Shown piece after piece: positions 12,058-24,281 of a DNA stretch of 64,000 nucleotides. The notes under the pieces were generated by a model that was not told the DNA's origin, ran no database searches, and saw nothing but the letters and a program-made list of their open reading frames with translations. Every line of letters begins with the position of its first letter. Within the stretch, counting starts at the first letter, position 1. Origin of the DNA: Paracentrotus lividus (lineage: Eukaryota; Echinodermata; Echinoidea; Camarodonta; Echinidae); contig CALNVZ010003429.1 in assembly GCA_940671915.1 (NCBI GenBank), forward strand, positions 29,193,732-29,257,731, read 5' to 3'. The position numbers and the translations under genes are program-made.

Positions 12058-13687
12058 AGGGGGCCGTCAAACTGAGGTCGTTCTATAACGTTCGATAACG
12101 TTCTTGCCCGTTCTTTAAAAAAAATGCTGAACGGGCTTTGGTCGGGTTGGAACTTATAACTTTGAAAAATAATTTCTTGAATACGATACTAGGCAGTTCA
12201 TAAATAGTTCTCGTTTCGTCAATTCCGTCTTTATCGCGTCTGCAATACGTTGTTATCCAGTTCAGACCGAGTAAACAGCTCGTTCATTCTATACCGTTCG
12301 TAGCACGTCCATACCGTCACTAAAGTGCCTATGCACAGCATGATAAAAGTAGGTACCATGGTTGTAGTACGTCCTTCTCGTTCAGAGTAAGTCCTACCCG
12401 TTTCAGGAACGTTGTCACTACGTTTAATTTTAGAACTGGAAGCCAGTACGATTTTTTGAACATGTAAAAAAAAATCGGAATGCCTTTCCGTTCTCTCCGT
12501 TCGGGCCCGTTCGCTAAGTTCGTAAACAGATTGTAAACGGTCTGTACTGGATTCTATAAGGTCTGTACTACGTTCAGTCCGTTTGTAAACAGATTGAGCC
12601 CGTTCAAGAACTACCAAGAACGTAGTGAGAACTAGCTCAGTGTGACGGGAATTATGACATGCTGTTCTGTTTAAAAATTGAAACGTATTGCTATCCAAGC
12701 CCGTGCTATAAAGTCTTGAGCAGATTGAAATAGATCCCAAGTACGTGCACTCTGTGTGTACATAGATTAAGCCCGTTCTGCAATAATTTCAATAACATGG
12801 TAAGAGATTGTTCAGTGTGATAGTAGTATAAGCGAATAGATCAGCTATTTGATTGCCACACATTATTTGTTACAATTACAGAAATCTCACAACTTTTAGA
12901 ATAAATACGACAAACGGCCATTGGTCCGAAAAAGAACGCGTACATTTGACCTAATTATTTTTGGATTAAGATGAACAACGTTCGTATACAGTCCTCAATA
13001 CGTCCATCACGTCTTTGGCTCGTCTGCAGTCCGTTTATATCTAGTTAAAATCGGGTGACAATGACCGTTTCCACGAAACAGAGCCCGTCTGAAACAATCC
13101 AAACCCGTCCCCAGTTAGTTTCAACCCGTTCTTAATCAGTTCCAACTCGTTTCCAATGCGTTTCGTCCCGACCTCACTAGTTCTGGGTCGTTTCTAATCC
13201 GTCAAAATCCGTTCTTACTCTTTCTTACGTAGACCAAACGGCCTCCAGAAAGTTCATCTCGTTCTTAATGCGTCATTATCCGTGTCTAGAACGTGTTGAA
13301 CGCAAATGCGTGCCCGTTTCCCATAAAAACCCTAGCCCGTTTTTGATAGACCTCATGCGTCTTCGTAACTTCAAGCTGATAATGAATATACAATGCTCGT
13401 TTGTAAGACGTCCTAGCACATCTTTAGAACGATTTAAGTACGGCAATTTCGTTTGTAGTACGTCCATCTCGTTTCAGGTACGTTGCCACCCCGTTAAATT
13501 CTAGGACGAGATGGGCGCCCGATTTTTGTGAACACTTTTTTGAAAATCCGACCGAGCTAGTCCATGAAGTTCGTAAACAGATCGTAAGAAGTATTTACTA
13601 CGTCCACTCAGTTTACACACAGACTATGCCCGTTCGGCAAAACTTGCAAGGACGTAGTAGGAACGAGCTCAGTGTGACGGGGGTATA
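12058..13687. mobile_element. Harbinger-like element, longest copy
   Basis: It starts GGGGGCCGTCAAACTGAGG directly after TAA and ends CTCAGTGTGACGGGGGTA directly before TAA, giving inverted termini with a 3-bp TAA duplication. At 1.63 kb it is the longest copy in the window. The interior is packed with CGTTC, CCCGTTC and ACGTCC words roughly every 10-20 bp. A second copy of the terminal motif (CTCAGTGTGACGG) sits internally near 12639-12651, so the element looks composite. The 169-codon minus ORF (12231-12740) and the 78-codon plus ORF are products of the repeated words and have no transposase motif. Confidence 0.75.
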
Positions 13688-13756
13688 ACCCGTCCTTACT
13701 TCAATACGTCCACATCCCGGCATTTTAGCAATACAGATTGGTGCCAGTAACAACTT

Positions 13757-14926
13757 GAGGGGCCGTCACACTGAGGTAGTTCTATAACGTCCAGGCCCGT
13801 TCTATAAAAAAAAAAATGCTGAACGGGATTTGGTCCAGTTGGAACTTATAACTTTGAAAAATAATTTCTTGAATACGATACTACGAAGTTCATAAATAGT
13901 CCTCGTTAGGACAATTTCGTCTTTATCGCGTCCCCAATACGCTGTTATCCCGTTCAGACCGAGTTAACCGCTCGTTCTCTCTATACCGTCCGTAGCACGT
14001 TAGGTAACATGTTCGTAGTACGTCCCTCTCGTTCAAAGTAAGTCCTTCCCGTTTCAGGAACGTTGTCACTACGTTTAATTTTAGAACTGGAAGCCAGTCA
14101 GATTTTTTGAACATGTGAAAAAAAATCGGACTGCCTTTCCGTTCTCTCTGTTCGGGCCCGTTCTCCAAGTTCGTAAACAGATTGTAAACAGTCTATACTA
14201 GATTGTAAAATGTTTGTACTACGTTCAGTCGGTGTGTAACGGATTTAGCCCGTTCATCAAGAACTACCAAGAACGTAGTGAGGACTAGTTCAGTGGGGCG
14301 GGGATTTTGACATGCCGTTTTGTTTAAAAATTGAAACGTTTTGCTGTCCAATCCCGTGTTATAAAGTCCTATGCAGATTGGAATAGGTCTCAAGTACGTC
14401 CACTCCATGTGTACATAGATTAGGCCCGTTGTGCAATAATTTCAATAAAATGGTAAGAAATCGTTCAGTGTGATAGTATAAGCGAACAGATCAGTTGTTT
14501 AATTGTCACTCATTATCTGTTACAGTTAGAGAAATCAAAAAACTTTTTGAAAAATATGAAAAACGGCCATTGGCCTAAACAGAACGTGTACATTTGACAG
14601 AATTATTTCTGAATTAAGATGAAACAACGTTCGTATACAGTTATCAATACATCCATCACGTCTTTGCCTCGTCTGCAGTCCGTTTGTATCTAGTTAAGAT
14701 CGGGTGAAAATGACCGTTTTCACGAAGCAGAGCCCGTCTGAAACAATCCAGCCCTAATTAGTTGCAACTCGTTCTTATTTAATTCCAACTCGTTTGCAAT
14801 GCGTTTCGTCCCGACCTAACTAGTTCTGGGTCGTTTTTAATCCGTCAAAATCCGTTCTCACTCGTTCTTACATCGACCAAACGGCCTACGGAAAGTTCTT
14901 CACGTTCTTATAGCGTCATTAAGCAG
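13757..14926. mobile_element. Harbinger-like element, 3'-truncated copy
   Basis: It begins GGGGCCGTCACACTGAGG and follows the 12058-13260 sequence in the same orientation at high identity, with small indels. The match ends near GCGTCATTAAGCAG, and the second terminus is absent. It is separated from the previous copy by only about 70 bp. No clean TAA precedes it. Confidence 0.7.
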
Positions 14927-15043
14927 TTTTCGATTGACTCGTCCACTATGTGAACTAGCCGAGATTAGCGGAGCTTTTAAGTTCTGCGCATGCGTGAACT
15001 GATCTGCTACGAGCGCTCTCGTCGACCAACAAAAATTTAGACG

Positions 15044-15095
15044 CGTATTTCCGGGCTGCGTATTTTTTTTTACACGCAAGCCTAGGGTTTTTCAC
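15044..15095. repeat. Left member of a 4-kb-spaced inverted repeat
   Basis: CCGGGCTGCGT, a T-run and ACACGCAAGCCTAGGGTTTT here are matched in inverse by GAAAAACCCTAGGCTTGCG, an A-run and CTTCCGGGCTTT at 19212-19257. The pair could be two inverted copies of a short repeat or the remnant arms of a larger element. Confidence 0.5.
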
Positions 15096-15289
15096 TATTT
15101 AATTCAAGAAAACCGCTAGTTACGCGTCTACGCTCACTCCGCTAGCTCGCGCCTCGACTGTTCATGGCTGAAGTGGCATAGAAATGTGTTTAGATAATTC
15201 TACGTGTTGTAAGTGTGTCATGCTGCTGTGCATGTAGCTCGCGACATATTATATAACGTTGCATGCCTCCATATACGAGTGATAGAACA

Positions 15290-15685
15290 AAAGAAGAAAA
15301 AAAAAATGTGTTAGGAAAGAAAGAGAGAGAGGGAGAGAGAGAGAGAGAAAGGGGGGGGGGGGGTTATAAGGAAAGAGAGAAAAAAATATTAATGCTCATT
15401 TTTTAAATTATTGGTTCGATTCTAACAAGCCTACCCCTTCTCAATTGTAGGCCTCGCGCTCTCTCTCTCCATCTCTCTCTCTCTCTCTCCCTCTCTCGAC
15501 TATAGTGTGCCTCCCAAATTCCTCAAGCGATTCCAGATTTAATTTATTTCCGTTAATAAACATGATATAGTCCTAAACATTCAATACATAAACATATCCA
15601 ATAATACATTCCAATTTAATATAATCAATTATCATTTTTTGTTCGGTATGAAAACGCATAAACAATAAAAGCAAAAACTGAACAA

Positions 15686-15728
<43 letters not shown>

Positions 15729-15881
15729 ATTTATGAAGGGACTTGCAAAAAAGCAGACCATGCAAGGCACAAGCCCCTATTAGAAACAAATACAAAGATA
15801 AGCAGGACAAGAGAAGACAATATAGTTATTTTAAAAAAAAATAATAATAATAAATTTTTTTAAAAAGCTGAGAAAGGGAAG

Positions 15882-15920
<39 letters not shown>

Positions 15921-15925
15921 AATGG
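15290..15925. repeat. Cluster of simple repeats
   Basis: A (GA)n/G-run at about 15319-15362, (CT)n at about 15460-15500, a long poly-A of about 34 at 15690-15724 and (GA)n at about 15887-15917. The ORFs across these are artefacts. Confidence 0.9.
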
Positions 15926-16106
15926 GTGAGGAGAGAAGAAACAAAAAGAGAAAGATATAAAGAGGATGAAAAAGAATTAGAAATAGAGTATATTGGGACA
16001 GAGGCAAGCAGTATAGGCAGGTGAATCATCAGGCATAGGAATATAGATTAAATATAAAATGTATGTGTAAGCTTTTGTTGCTGGGGAATGTATTGTCCTT
16101 GTTATA

Positions 16107-17303
16107 CAGTGCGTATCAATAAAAACGGGACAGTTTTGAAAAGTCTGTCAAAATTTCGTTTTAAAATATGATGTCTATATTTTGATGTTGATAGATGCTC
16201 TGAGGTCTTATCTTTTAAATGCCATTTGAAAAAAAAATAAGTTTCGTTCATGCTTGAGCGCACACGTAACGTTTTTGTCGGGGGCTCAAAAAAAGGCTTG
16301 CGCACAAAAAGGAAGAAAATAGAAATACGATCATCAGACTTCTTGCTAATCAGCAGACTTCCTCTTAACCATTTCTTTATCTTTTCAACTATTTTCGTAT
16401 TATGCTTTCAAAATTCATTTACAAAGCTATTTATTTACTTGAGTGGTGTTTTTTGTTTGTTTGTTTGTTTGTTTGTTTTTTTTTCATGTTAACGTGTTAT
16501 GTTTTAGCATTGAATATTCCTTCAAACTTGTAAAAAAAAATGTTGTCAACCCAAATAATGGGATTTATTTGGTTGGTTGATTGATTAGTTGATTGATTGA
16601 TTTCGTTGTTTGTTCGTTTGCTTGATTGATTGATTTTTGATTGATGAATTGATTTACTGATTGATATATTTGATTGATTGAATGAAGGATTGATAGATTG
16701 ACCTTTAGATTGATTGATCAATTACTTTTTGATTGAACGTTCAAATGATTGATTAAATTGTTGGAAGAATCATAGGAAATCGACTCAAAAGATTAACATA
16801 ATCATCAATTTACCAACCAACCAACCAACCAAATCCCCTATCTTGGGTTGACCAATTTTTTATTAGTTTTTTTATTTTTTATTTTTTTTTTTTTTTAGTT
16901 TAAAGGAATATTTATTGCTAAAAAAAATAACATATTGAAATGAAAACAAAAACTAAAAGAAAATAATTAAAGTATAAAATAGCTTTGTAAATGAATTTTG
17001 AAAGCATAAATCGAAAATAATGGCAAGGTTAAGAAATGGTTAACAGGAAGATTGCTGACTAGCAAAAAGTCTGATGGTCATATTTCCCATTTTCTTCCTT
17101 TTTGTGCGCAAGCCTTTTTTGAGCCCCGACAAAAACGTTCCGTGTGCGCTCAAGCATGAACGAAACCCTTTTTTTTTTAAATGGCATTTAAAAGATAAGA
17201 TTTCAGAGCATCTATTAACATCAAAATATAGACATCATGATTTAAAACGAAATTTTGACAGACTTTTCAAAACTGTTCCGTTTTTATTGATACGCATGCA
17301 CTG
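16107..17303. mobile_element. Mariner-type 1.2-kb fold-back element
   Basis: It begins CAGTGCGTATCAATAAAAAC after TA and ends with the inverse (ATTGATACGCATGCACTG) before TA. Arms of about 200 bp (for example CAAAATTTCGTTTTAAAAT and its inverse at 17239-17260) continue into AGCCTTTTTTGAGCCCC-type sequence and meet near a central (GATT)n/(AACC)n tract (16560-16832). TA flanks and CAGT ends fit Tc1/mariner-type MITEs. No transposase is present. Confidence 0.75.
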
Positions 17304-17459
17304 TAGTACCATTTTAAGTCTAGGGGCATCTTAGAATTCCAATAGGCTCATCAAGAAAATATAGATGGTCTTTTTGCAAGTAATGTTTCCCACCCCTCTT
17401 ATTTTGTAGCCTTCATCTAACTTCATCTTCATTATTTGTCTCTCAAGTCTCAATTAAAC

Positions 17460-18597
17460 CCAGAGGCGGCGGAACGAATTTCAAAGTGGGGGTCAAAGTG
17501 GATAAGGGGCGCAATTTTTTAAGTTAGAGGCACTTTCAATCAATGGCATAACGAGCAAAATTTTCTGGGATAGGGAATGGCTGGGTAGAAAATTTGTAAA
17601 TTTATTTTATGCTATTCAGAATATTTGTGACGTAGTTTGTTGCCTTTCTAACTATTCTTTTAGTCTCGAAAAAAAAGAAGAAAATAAGAAGAAAAAAAAA
17701 AAAGGATGAGAGCGAAAGATGTTGAGCTAAAATGAGTTAATTGTGTATTATTAGATATAATTTTGAGCTAAACAAATTGAAATTAATTGTGCCCTATATA
17801 CCAGTAAACCCTAATGACTTGAATTAGTTACAGGATTGAAGTTTTGTTAGATAAATTCGGGTATAGGAGAGTCCGAAAAATTGAAAAACAGAACCCATTT
17901 TCGCTATGAAGATTGCATGTAGGCACCAACACCCCCCCCCCCCCCTCCACCTCTGGCTGCACGACTACATCAAGGCTTCTGATTTCAGACAAGACTCCTT
18001 CACATGTTTGTCTCCAGCATGGAGGAATTTTGTATTTTAAAACAATAAAAGTGCCCCATTTTCAAAGAGAAGTATCAATTTTGAAGTTTAAGCAACATTT
18101 AGATTTATAAAACACTTAATTAAATGTGTGATATAATTGCCCCCATGATACTGTTAAATACCGATCGCAAATAGATTACTTGTTTTGAATGAGCGCTAGA
18201 AATAATATAGGGATGTATCCCAGAGCCCCTCCACCATTATTTGATAGGCCAACGCTTTTAACAAAAAGAAAATGGCCTCTTTGAGCAGGGGGTGATTGAT
18301 TTCATGCTCATGCAAATTGCTTGTCGTTCCTTGTTTATTACTGCGAGGTATACCTAGAGGAAAATTCTGGGGTTTAGAAAAAGAAACTGTGAAGAAAAAA
18401 GAGGCACTTCTTAGTACCAAGAGTGCCCCTTTTGAAAAATTAATTGTTCATGGGACATTTAAGAAGTCTAAAAAGTCTCCTTTATAGAATAAAAAGGGCC
18501 CTTTTAAGCCATGATGAAATAGGGCAAATTTAGGGTGGATGAAAACGTGGGTTGCACAGTGCCCCCTCCCATGCCCACCCCCGTTCCGCCGCCTAGG
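17460..18597. mobile_element. Possible element with GGCGGCGGAAC ends
   Basis: AGAGGCGGCGGAACG near 17462 and CCCGTTCCGCCGCCTAG near 18582 are inverted copies about 1.1 kb apart, with C-runs near 17932-17945. The interior is non-coding as far as I can read. The boundaries and class are uncertain. Confidence 0.4.
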
Positions 18598-18599
18598 CC

Positions 18600-18775
18600 C
18601 TCTCTCTCGTCATGATATTTGTTTCGCGATCCCCCTTCTCTTCGTGATATTTGTCTCGAAGACCCCCCCCCCTCTTTGTGATAGCATATTCTCAAAGATC
18701 CCCTACCCCTCTCTTGTCTCGCAAGACCCCCTCACACTCCCCCTTTTGTTTATCAGACGTATATCCCCCCCCCTC
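18600..18775. repeat. Degenerate C-rich minisatellite
   Basis: Four or five imperfect ~35-bp units of the form CTCT-cGTGATATTTGTCTCG-aaGACCCCC. The overlapping plus ORFs (18539-18902) are artefacts of its composition. A (TC)n run follows at about 18870-18896. Confidence 0.6.
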
Positions 18776-19432
18776 TTCAAATTCTTTTCATGTAAAGGCT
18801 CACTCTGTATATCGGTCTTTTTCTTTTTTAATTCATGACACATGTATAAAAATATATATATATATTTTTTTCTCTCTCTCTCTCTTTCTCTCTCATTCCT
18901 AGAATCATATATTTAGAATTCTCTCTATCCCCTTCCCTCTAATAATAACCAGCTACAACTTCAACTTGGTCATGAAGAATGTATAAAACCCTCAACGTCC
19001 ATATATCTCCGTCCATATCAACCATATAAATGTTACCTCCGAGCGAGGACATATCCATGCAGCAGTGTTGTTATCAGACTGTGATACCGCAATACAGATT
19101 TCGTATCTCGCGTGCATACGAACATCTATAAATCACTGACCTCGGATGCGGTGTCTGTGGGATGAAGTGGCAGTTAGACTCTTCTCGAGCCCGTTTATGA
19201 AAATTCATGGCGAAAAACCCTAGGCTTGCGTGTAAAAAAAAAAAACGCTTCCGGGCTTTGCCGTTTGCTCTCACTCACGTATGTTCACGATCGATCATAG
19301 CGGCAAGACTGAGCGGGTCGCCATCTTGTAAAGAATCAATGCACCTGAACAATGCCATGAACAACTGAACAATGCCATTACATGAACAATGCCGCAAGCG
19401 CATGCCTAACCCTAATGAATATTCATGAAGCA

Positions 19433-20112
19433 TAGTCCCACGCTATGTATTTTGTGTATGTACTTAAACGACGATTGACAAGAAAGCACACAAAATACAT
19501 GTTTGCCAAATATCACAGAAACATCGTAGATATACTTCTAAATAAGATACAAGATACAAGATAGCCACAGAAATTCAGAGAAGACGACGAACTGGGTTGA
19601 AAGTTAGATGTTCCAAAAAAAAATCAAATTATGATAGTAGGCTTGCTTTAATTTCATAAATCATCAAATTAGTTTGTAATTGCCTTTATAGCCTGATTAC
19701 CTAAATTGTTTATATCGATGGAAGATTAAAGGGAAAACGTCACCAAATTTGTAAAAAGAACATTTTAGATCTCATTAGATATTTTACTGATTTTTTTTTT
19801 TTTAATCAGCCTTGGAGTGAGACAACCTCGCATGACCTTGTTAGCATAATGATACATTGTCCCACATGATGTATTTTGTGTATGTACTTAAACGACGAAT
19901 TACCAAAAAGCACACTAAATACATCTCTACCAAATATCACAGCAACATCGCATTATACTACCACATTAGATCCAAGATACAAGATAGTCACATAAATTCA
20001 GAGAAGACGACAAATTGATGAAAGTTAAAATCAAATTATGCTAGTAGCCTTGCTTCAATTACGTTAATCATTAAATGAGTTTTTAATTGCCTTTGGAGCC
20101 TGATTACCAAAA
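19433..20112. repeat. Two direct copies of a ~300-bp segment
   Basis: Segments starting at ATGTATTTTGTGTATGTACT (19445 and 19871) run in parallel through CCAAATATCACAG, GATACAAGATAG and AATTCAGAGAAGACGAC to GCCTGATTACC. They are offset about 426 bp, with substitutions and indels. This is a local duplication with no coding potential. Confidence 0.7.
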
Positions 20113-20384
20113 TTGTTTATTCAGATGGAAATTTTAGGAGATATCATGACCAAATGCGTAAGTAGCACATTTAAAATCTCAATAGATATTTTACTGAAAG
20201 TTTTAAGAAATTTTTTTCAACCTTGGAGAAAGACAAAAAGAGAAAATAATCAGCGGCCTCTTGCGCCCATGCCTATATATCTGTCAACATGGCCCCGCCT
20301 TCAGTTCCCCCATTGGTTGTACATATCATAAACATACGTGTACTGTGGCCAAAACTCGTCCAAGATGACGTCACTCAGAACATA

Positions 20385-22936
20385 GCAAATACATTGAAAA
20401 TTGATGGAATAGAAAGCAAAACGAATAAAACAAGGAATACATAAGAAATGATGAAATAGAAGATGAAAGAAGGGGAAAACAAAGAAATACATAAGAAATG
20501 ATGAAATAGAAGATGAAAGAAGGAGGAAAAACAAAGAAATACATAAGAAATCGATAGAAGAGAAAGGAAATAAAGATTAAACAAGGAAATACATGAGAAA
20601 TTATCGAAAATAAAGAAGGGAACACAAAGAAATACATAAGAAATGATGAAATAGAAGATGAAAGAAGGAGAAAAACAAAGAAATACATAAAAAAAATTGA
20701 TAGAAGAGAAAGCCTTAAAGATAAAACAAATAAATACATAAGAAATAATGAAATCGAAGCTGAAAGATTGAGAAAAAACAAAGAAATACATAACAAATTG
20801 ATAGAAGATAAAGAAAACAAAGATAAAACAAAGAAATACATAAAAAATAATGAAACAGAATATGAAAGAAGGGGAAAACAAAGAATTACATAAGAAATCG
20901 ATAGAAGAAAAAGGAAAGAAAGATAAAACACGGAAAATACATAAGAAATGATATAAAATAAAGAAGGGAAAACAAAGAAATACATAAGAAATGATGAAAT
21001 AGGAAATGAAGGAAGGAGAAAAACAAAGAAATACATAAGAAATTGATAGAAGAGAAAGGAAAGAAAGATCAAATAAGGAAATACATGAGAAATTATCGAA
21101 AATAAAGAAGGGAACAGAAAGAAATACATAAGAAATGATGAAATAGAAGATGAACGAAGGAGAAAAACAAAGAAATACATAAAAAAAATTGATAGAAGAG
21201 AAAGCAAATAAAGATAAAACAAAGAAATACATAAGAAATAATGAAATCGAAGCTGAAAGATTGAGAAAAACAAAGAAATACATAAGAAATCGATAGAAGA
21301 AAAAGGAAAGAAAGATAAAACACGGAAAATACATAAGAAATGATTTAAAATAAAGAAGGGAAAACAAAGAAATACATAAGAAATGATGAAATAGAAAATG
21401 AAAGAAGGAGAAAAACAAAGAAATACATAAGAAATTGATAGAAGAGAAAGGAAAAAAAGATAAAACAAAGAAATACATAAGAAATGATGAAATAGAAGAT
21501 GAAAGAAAGGGAAAACAAAGAAATACATAATAAATGATGAAATAGAAGATGAAAGAAGGAGAAAAACAAAGGAATACATACAAAATTGATAGAAGAGAAA
21601 GGAAACAAAGATAAAACAAAGAAATACATAAGAAATAATGAAATAGAAGATGAAAGACTGAGAAAAACAAAGAAATACATAAGAAATCGATAGAAGAGAA
21701 AGGAAAGAAAGATAAAACAAGGAAGTATATAAGAAATGATATAAAATAAAGAAGGGAAAACAAAGAAATACATAAGAAATGATGAAAAAGATGATGAAAG
21801 AAGGAGAAAAAAAATACATAAGAAATTGATAGAAGAGAAAGTAAAGAAAGATAAAACAAAGAAATACATAAGAAATTGATAGAAGAGAAAGGAAACAAAG
21901 ATAAAACAAAGAAATACATAAGAAATAATGAAATAGAAGATGAAAAAATTGAGAAAAACAAAGAAATACATAAGAAATCGATAGAAGAGAAAGGAAAGAA
22001 AGATAAAACAAGGAAGTGTATAAGAAATGATATAAAATAAAGAAGGGAAAACAAAGAAATACATAAGAAATGATGAAATAGAAGATGAAAGAAGGAGAAA
22101 AAAAATACATAAGAAATTGACAGAAGAGAAAGGAAACAAAGATAAAACATAGAAACATATAAGAAATGATGAAATAGAAGATGAAAGAAGGGGGAAAACA
22201 AAAAATACATAAGAAATCGATAGAAGAAAAAGGAAAGAAAGATAAAAACAAGGAAATACATAAGAAATGATATAAAATAAAGAAGGGAAAACAAAGAAAT
22301 ACATAAGTAATGATGAAATAGAAGATGAAAGAAGTAGAAAAAAAATCATTAGAAATTGATGGAAGAGAAAGGAAAGAAAGATAAAAACAAAGAAATACAT
22401 AAGAAATGATAAAATAGAAGATGAAAGAACGGGAAAACAAAGAAATACGTAAGAAATTGGTAGAATAGAAAGGAAAGAAAGATAAAACAAGGAAACATAT
22501 AAGAAATCAAAGAGAATAAAGAAGGGAAAACAAAGAAATACATAAGAAATGATGAAATAGACGATGAAAGAAGGATGAAAAACAAAGAAATACTTAAGAA
22601 ATCGATAGAAGAGAAAGGAAAGAAAGATAAAACAAGGGAATACATAAGAATTGATAGAAAATAAAGAAGGGAAAACATAGAAATACATAAGAAATTATGA
22701 AATAGAAGATGAAAGAAGGAGAAAAACAAAGAAATACATAAGATTTTGATAGAAGAGATAGGAAAGAAATATAAAACAAGGAAATACATAAGAAATGATA
22801 GAAAATAAAGAAGGGAAAACAAAGAAATACATCAAAAAATGATGAAATAGAAGATGAAAGAAGGAGAAAAACAAAGAAATACATAAGAAATTGATAAAAG
22901 AGAAAGGAAAGAAAGATAAAACAAGGAAATACATAA
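20385..22936. repeat. 2.55-kb purine-rich higher-order satellite
   Basis: The array is built of submotifs that all start with AAATACATAAGAAAT and continue as type A (GATGAAATAGAAGATGAAAG...), type B (TGATAGAAGAGAAAGG...) or type C (GATAGAAAATAAAGAAGGG...). They combine into composite units of about 145 bp. The plus strand is almost pure A and G with a little T and C, so stop codons are rare on the minus strand. That creates overlapping minus ORFs up to 689 codons in all three frames. They are low-complexity Phe/Ser/Leu/Ile artefacts, not genes. Confidence 0.9.
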
Positions 22937-23345
22937 TAGTATAATAATGATTTCAGCAGTGGACGATCGTGAGCAGTCAACGCGTTGACTGTGCACTTCC
23001 GGTCGACTAGAACTAAGTTCACGTTGACGCGATCGAAAACTCCCTATTATCCGTGGCTAGAACGTGCTGAACGTAAATGCGCGCCCGTTCTGCTATAAAA
23101 ACCTAACCCGTTTTTGCCAGACTTCATGCGTCTTCGTAACTTGAAGCTGATATTGATTATGCAATGCTCGTTTGTAAGACGACCTCCCACATCTTTAGAA
23201 CGATTGAAGTACGGCAATTTCGTTTGAAGTAGGTCCATCTTCGTCGTCTGAGGTACGTTGCCACCACGTTAAATGTTAGAACGAGATGGGGCCCGATTTT
23301 TGATGAAATAGACGATGAAAGAAGGATGAAAAACAAAGAAATCAT
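22937..23345. mobile_element. Harbinger-like fragment bounded by satellite
   Basis: After the satellite comes a ~105-bp joint with the perfect palindrome CAGTCAACGCGTTGACTG (22974-22991). Next is a Harbinger-like internal fragment (23041-23300) matching 13272-13530 of the long copy. A 45-bp satellite piece (23301-23345) then closes it. The 63-codon minus ORF here mirrors one at 13276-13467 only because the DNA is repeated. Confidence 0.65.
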
Positions 23346-24281
23346 ATCAATTCTACTCCACGTGAAATGTAAATCTAACGTATGACATTAAATCTTAACA
23401 TAAAGACGCGTCCATTATTTGAGGGGAGGGGAAAACGCAACATTTAATTCATGAGTTTTAGTGGAAGATGCATCGCAGCTGAAAAACAAACCCGGCGCTA
23501 ACGGCGGGAAAGCGACCGGATTGAACAACTGCAATTGCCAATTATTAACTTAGCGCAAAAAAAATCGCCTAAGAAAACTTCCCTGTCGGGTTAAAATGGA
23601 ATTGTCTTTGTCGATCCGTTCGAGGAAATTAGTCGCTGGACATGAAATAAATAATTGGAACTTTTATCATAGTTTTTTCGTAGGGTAGATGCTTCAGACC
23701 AGATTTGGGGAAAAAGACATCTTGCAAGCCTATAAACACCATTGTGCTAAAGTTGTAATCAGAATCTTTATTTTTCACATAGATTGATGGTTCCTAACAT
23801 TATTGATATAAATAGTGATCTTGCAGCATTCTTGCTGAAAGTATCGCCCGTCCACATTCGATAGCATTGTGATATGCGGAAATATTTGACCCATCGAAGT
23901 TAAAGATTCCTTTGTGATAATGTTTCAAAGATGACAGGATTTTTTATTTAAGCCAATCGAAGATGAATGTACCAGTATTGGAAAGCTGGATTCAAGCTTT
24001 AAAAGCTGCTTGAAATCATTAAGGTGTAATATAATTATGCTTAATCCGAGGAAGATGACTAAATGCAGCGTATGAGCTATTTGGAGAGCAAATTGGCCAT
24101 ATTCGTATCGGTGAATTTTGATCTTACTAGGATTTCGAATTGGACCAGTGACGAGGACTTTTTTCCCCTTTGCAATAAGCTTATTCCTATATTTTTGAAA
24201 TTCGGACTCTTAGCGTACTGTATTCAAGTTATCTTTCTTTGAAAAGATATGTTACCTGCGCCCATAATCAAGAAACAAAAT
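23346..24281. other. Unassigned, apparently single-copy
   Basis: No repeat, terminal inversion, exon or RNA gene was recognised in this ~0.9-kb stretch. It is less AT-rich than its surroundings in parts (for example near 23490). Confidence 0.4.

Noticed and set aside
12231..12740. 169-codon minus ORF
   Set aside because: It lies wholly in the Harbinger-like element. Its Arg-Thr-Glu repeats come from the CGTTC words, the frame is broken in the other copies, and no transposase motif is visible.
13276..13467. Conserved 63-codon ORF seen also at 23047 and, in part, 4589
   Set aside because: The similarity follows DNA repetition of the Harbinger-like element. The reading frame runs over an element end in some copies and there is no evidence of codon-level selection.
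20371..22440. Minus-strand ORFs of 689, 639 and 447 codons, the longest in the window
   Set aside because: They lie in a purine-rich tandem satellite that lacks stop codons in all three minus frames. The 'proteins' are Phe/Ser/Leu/Ile low-complexity repeats in overlapping frames and have no domain.
20385..22936. CRISPR array
   Set aside because: Tandem units have no unique spacers, no cas genes are present, and the genome is clearly eukaryotic.
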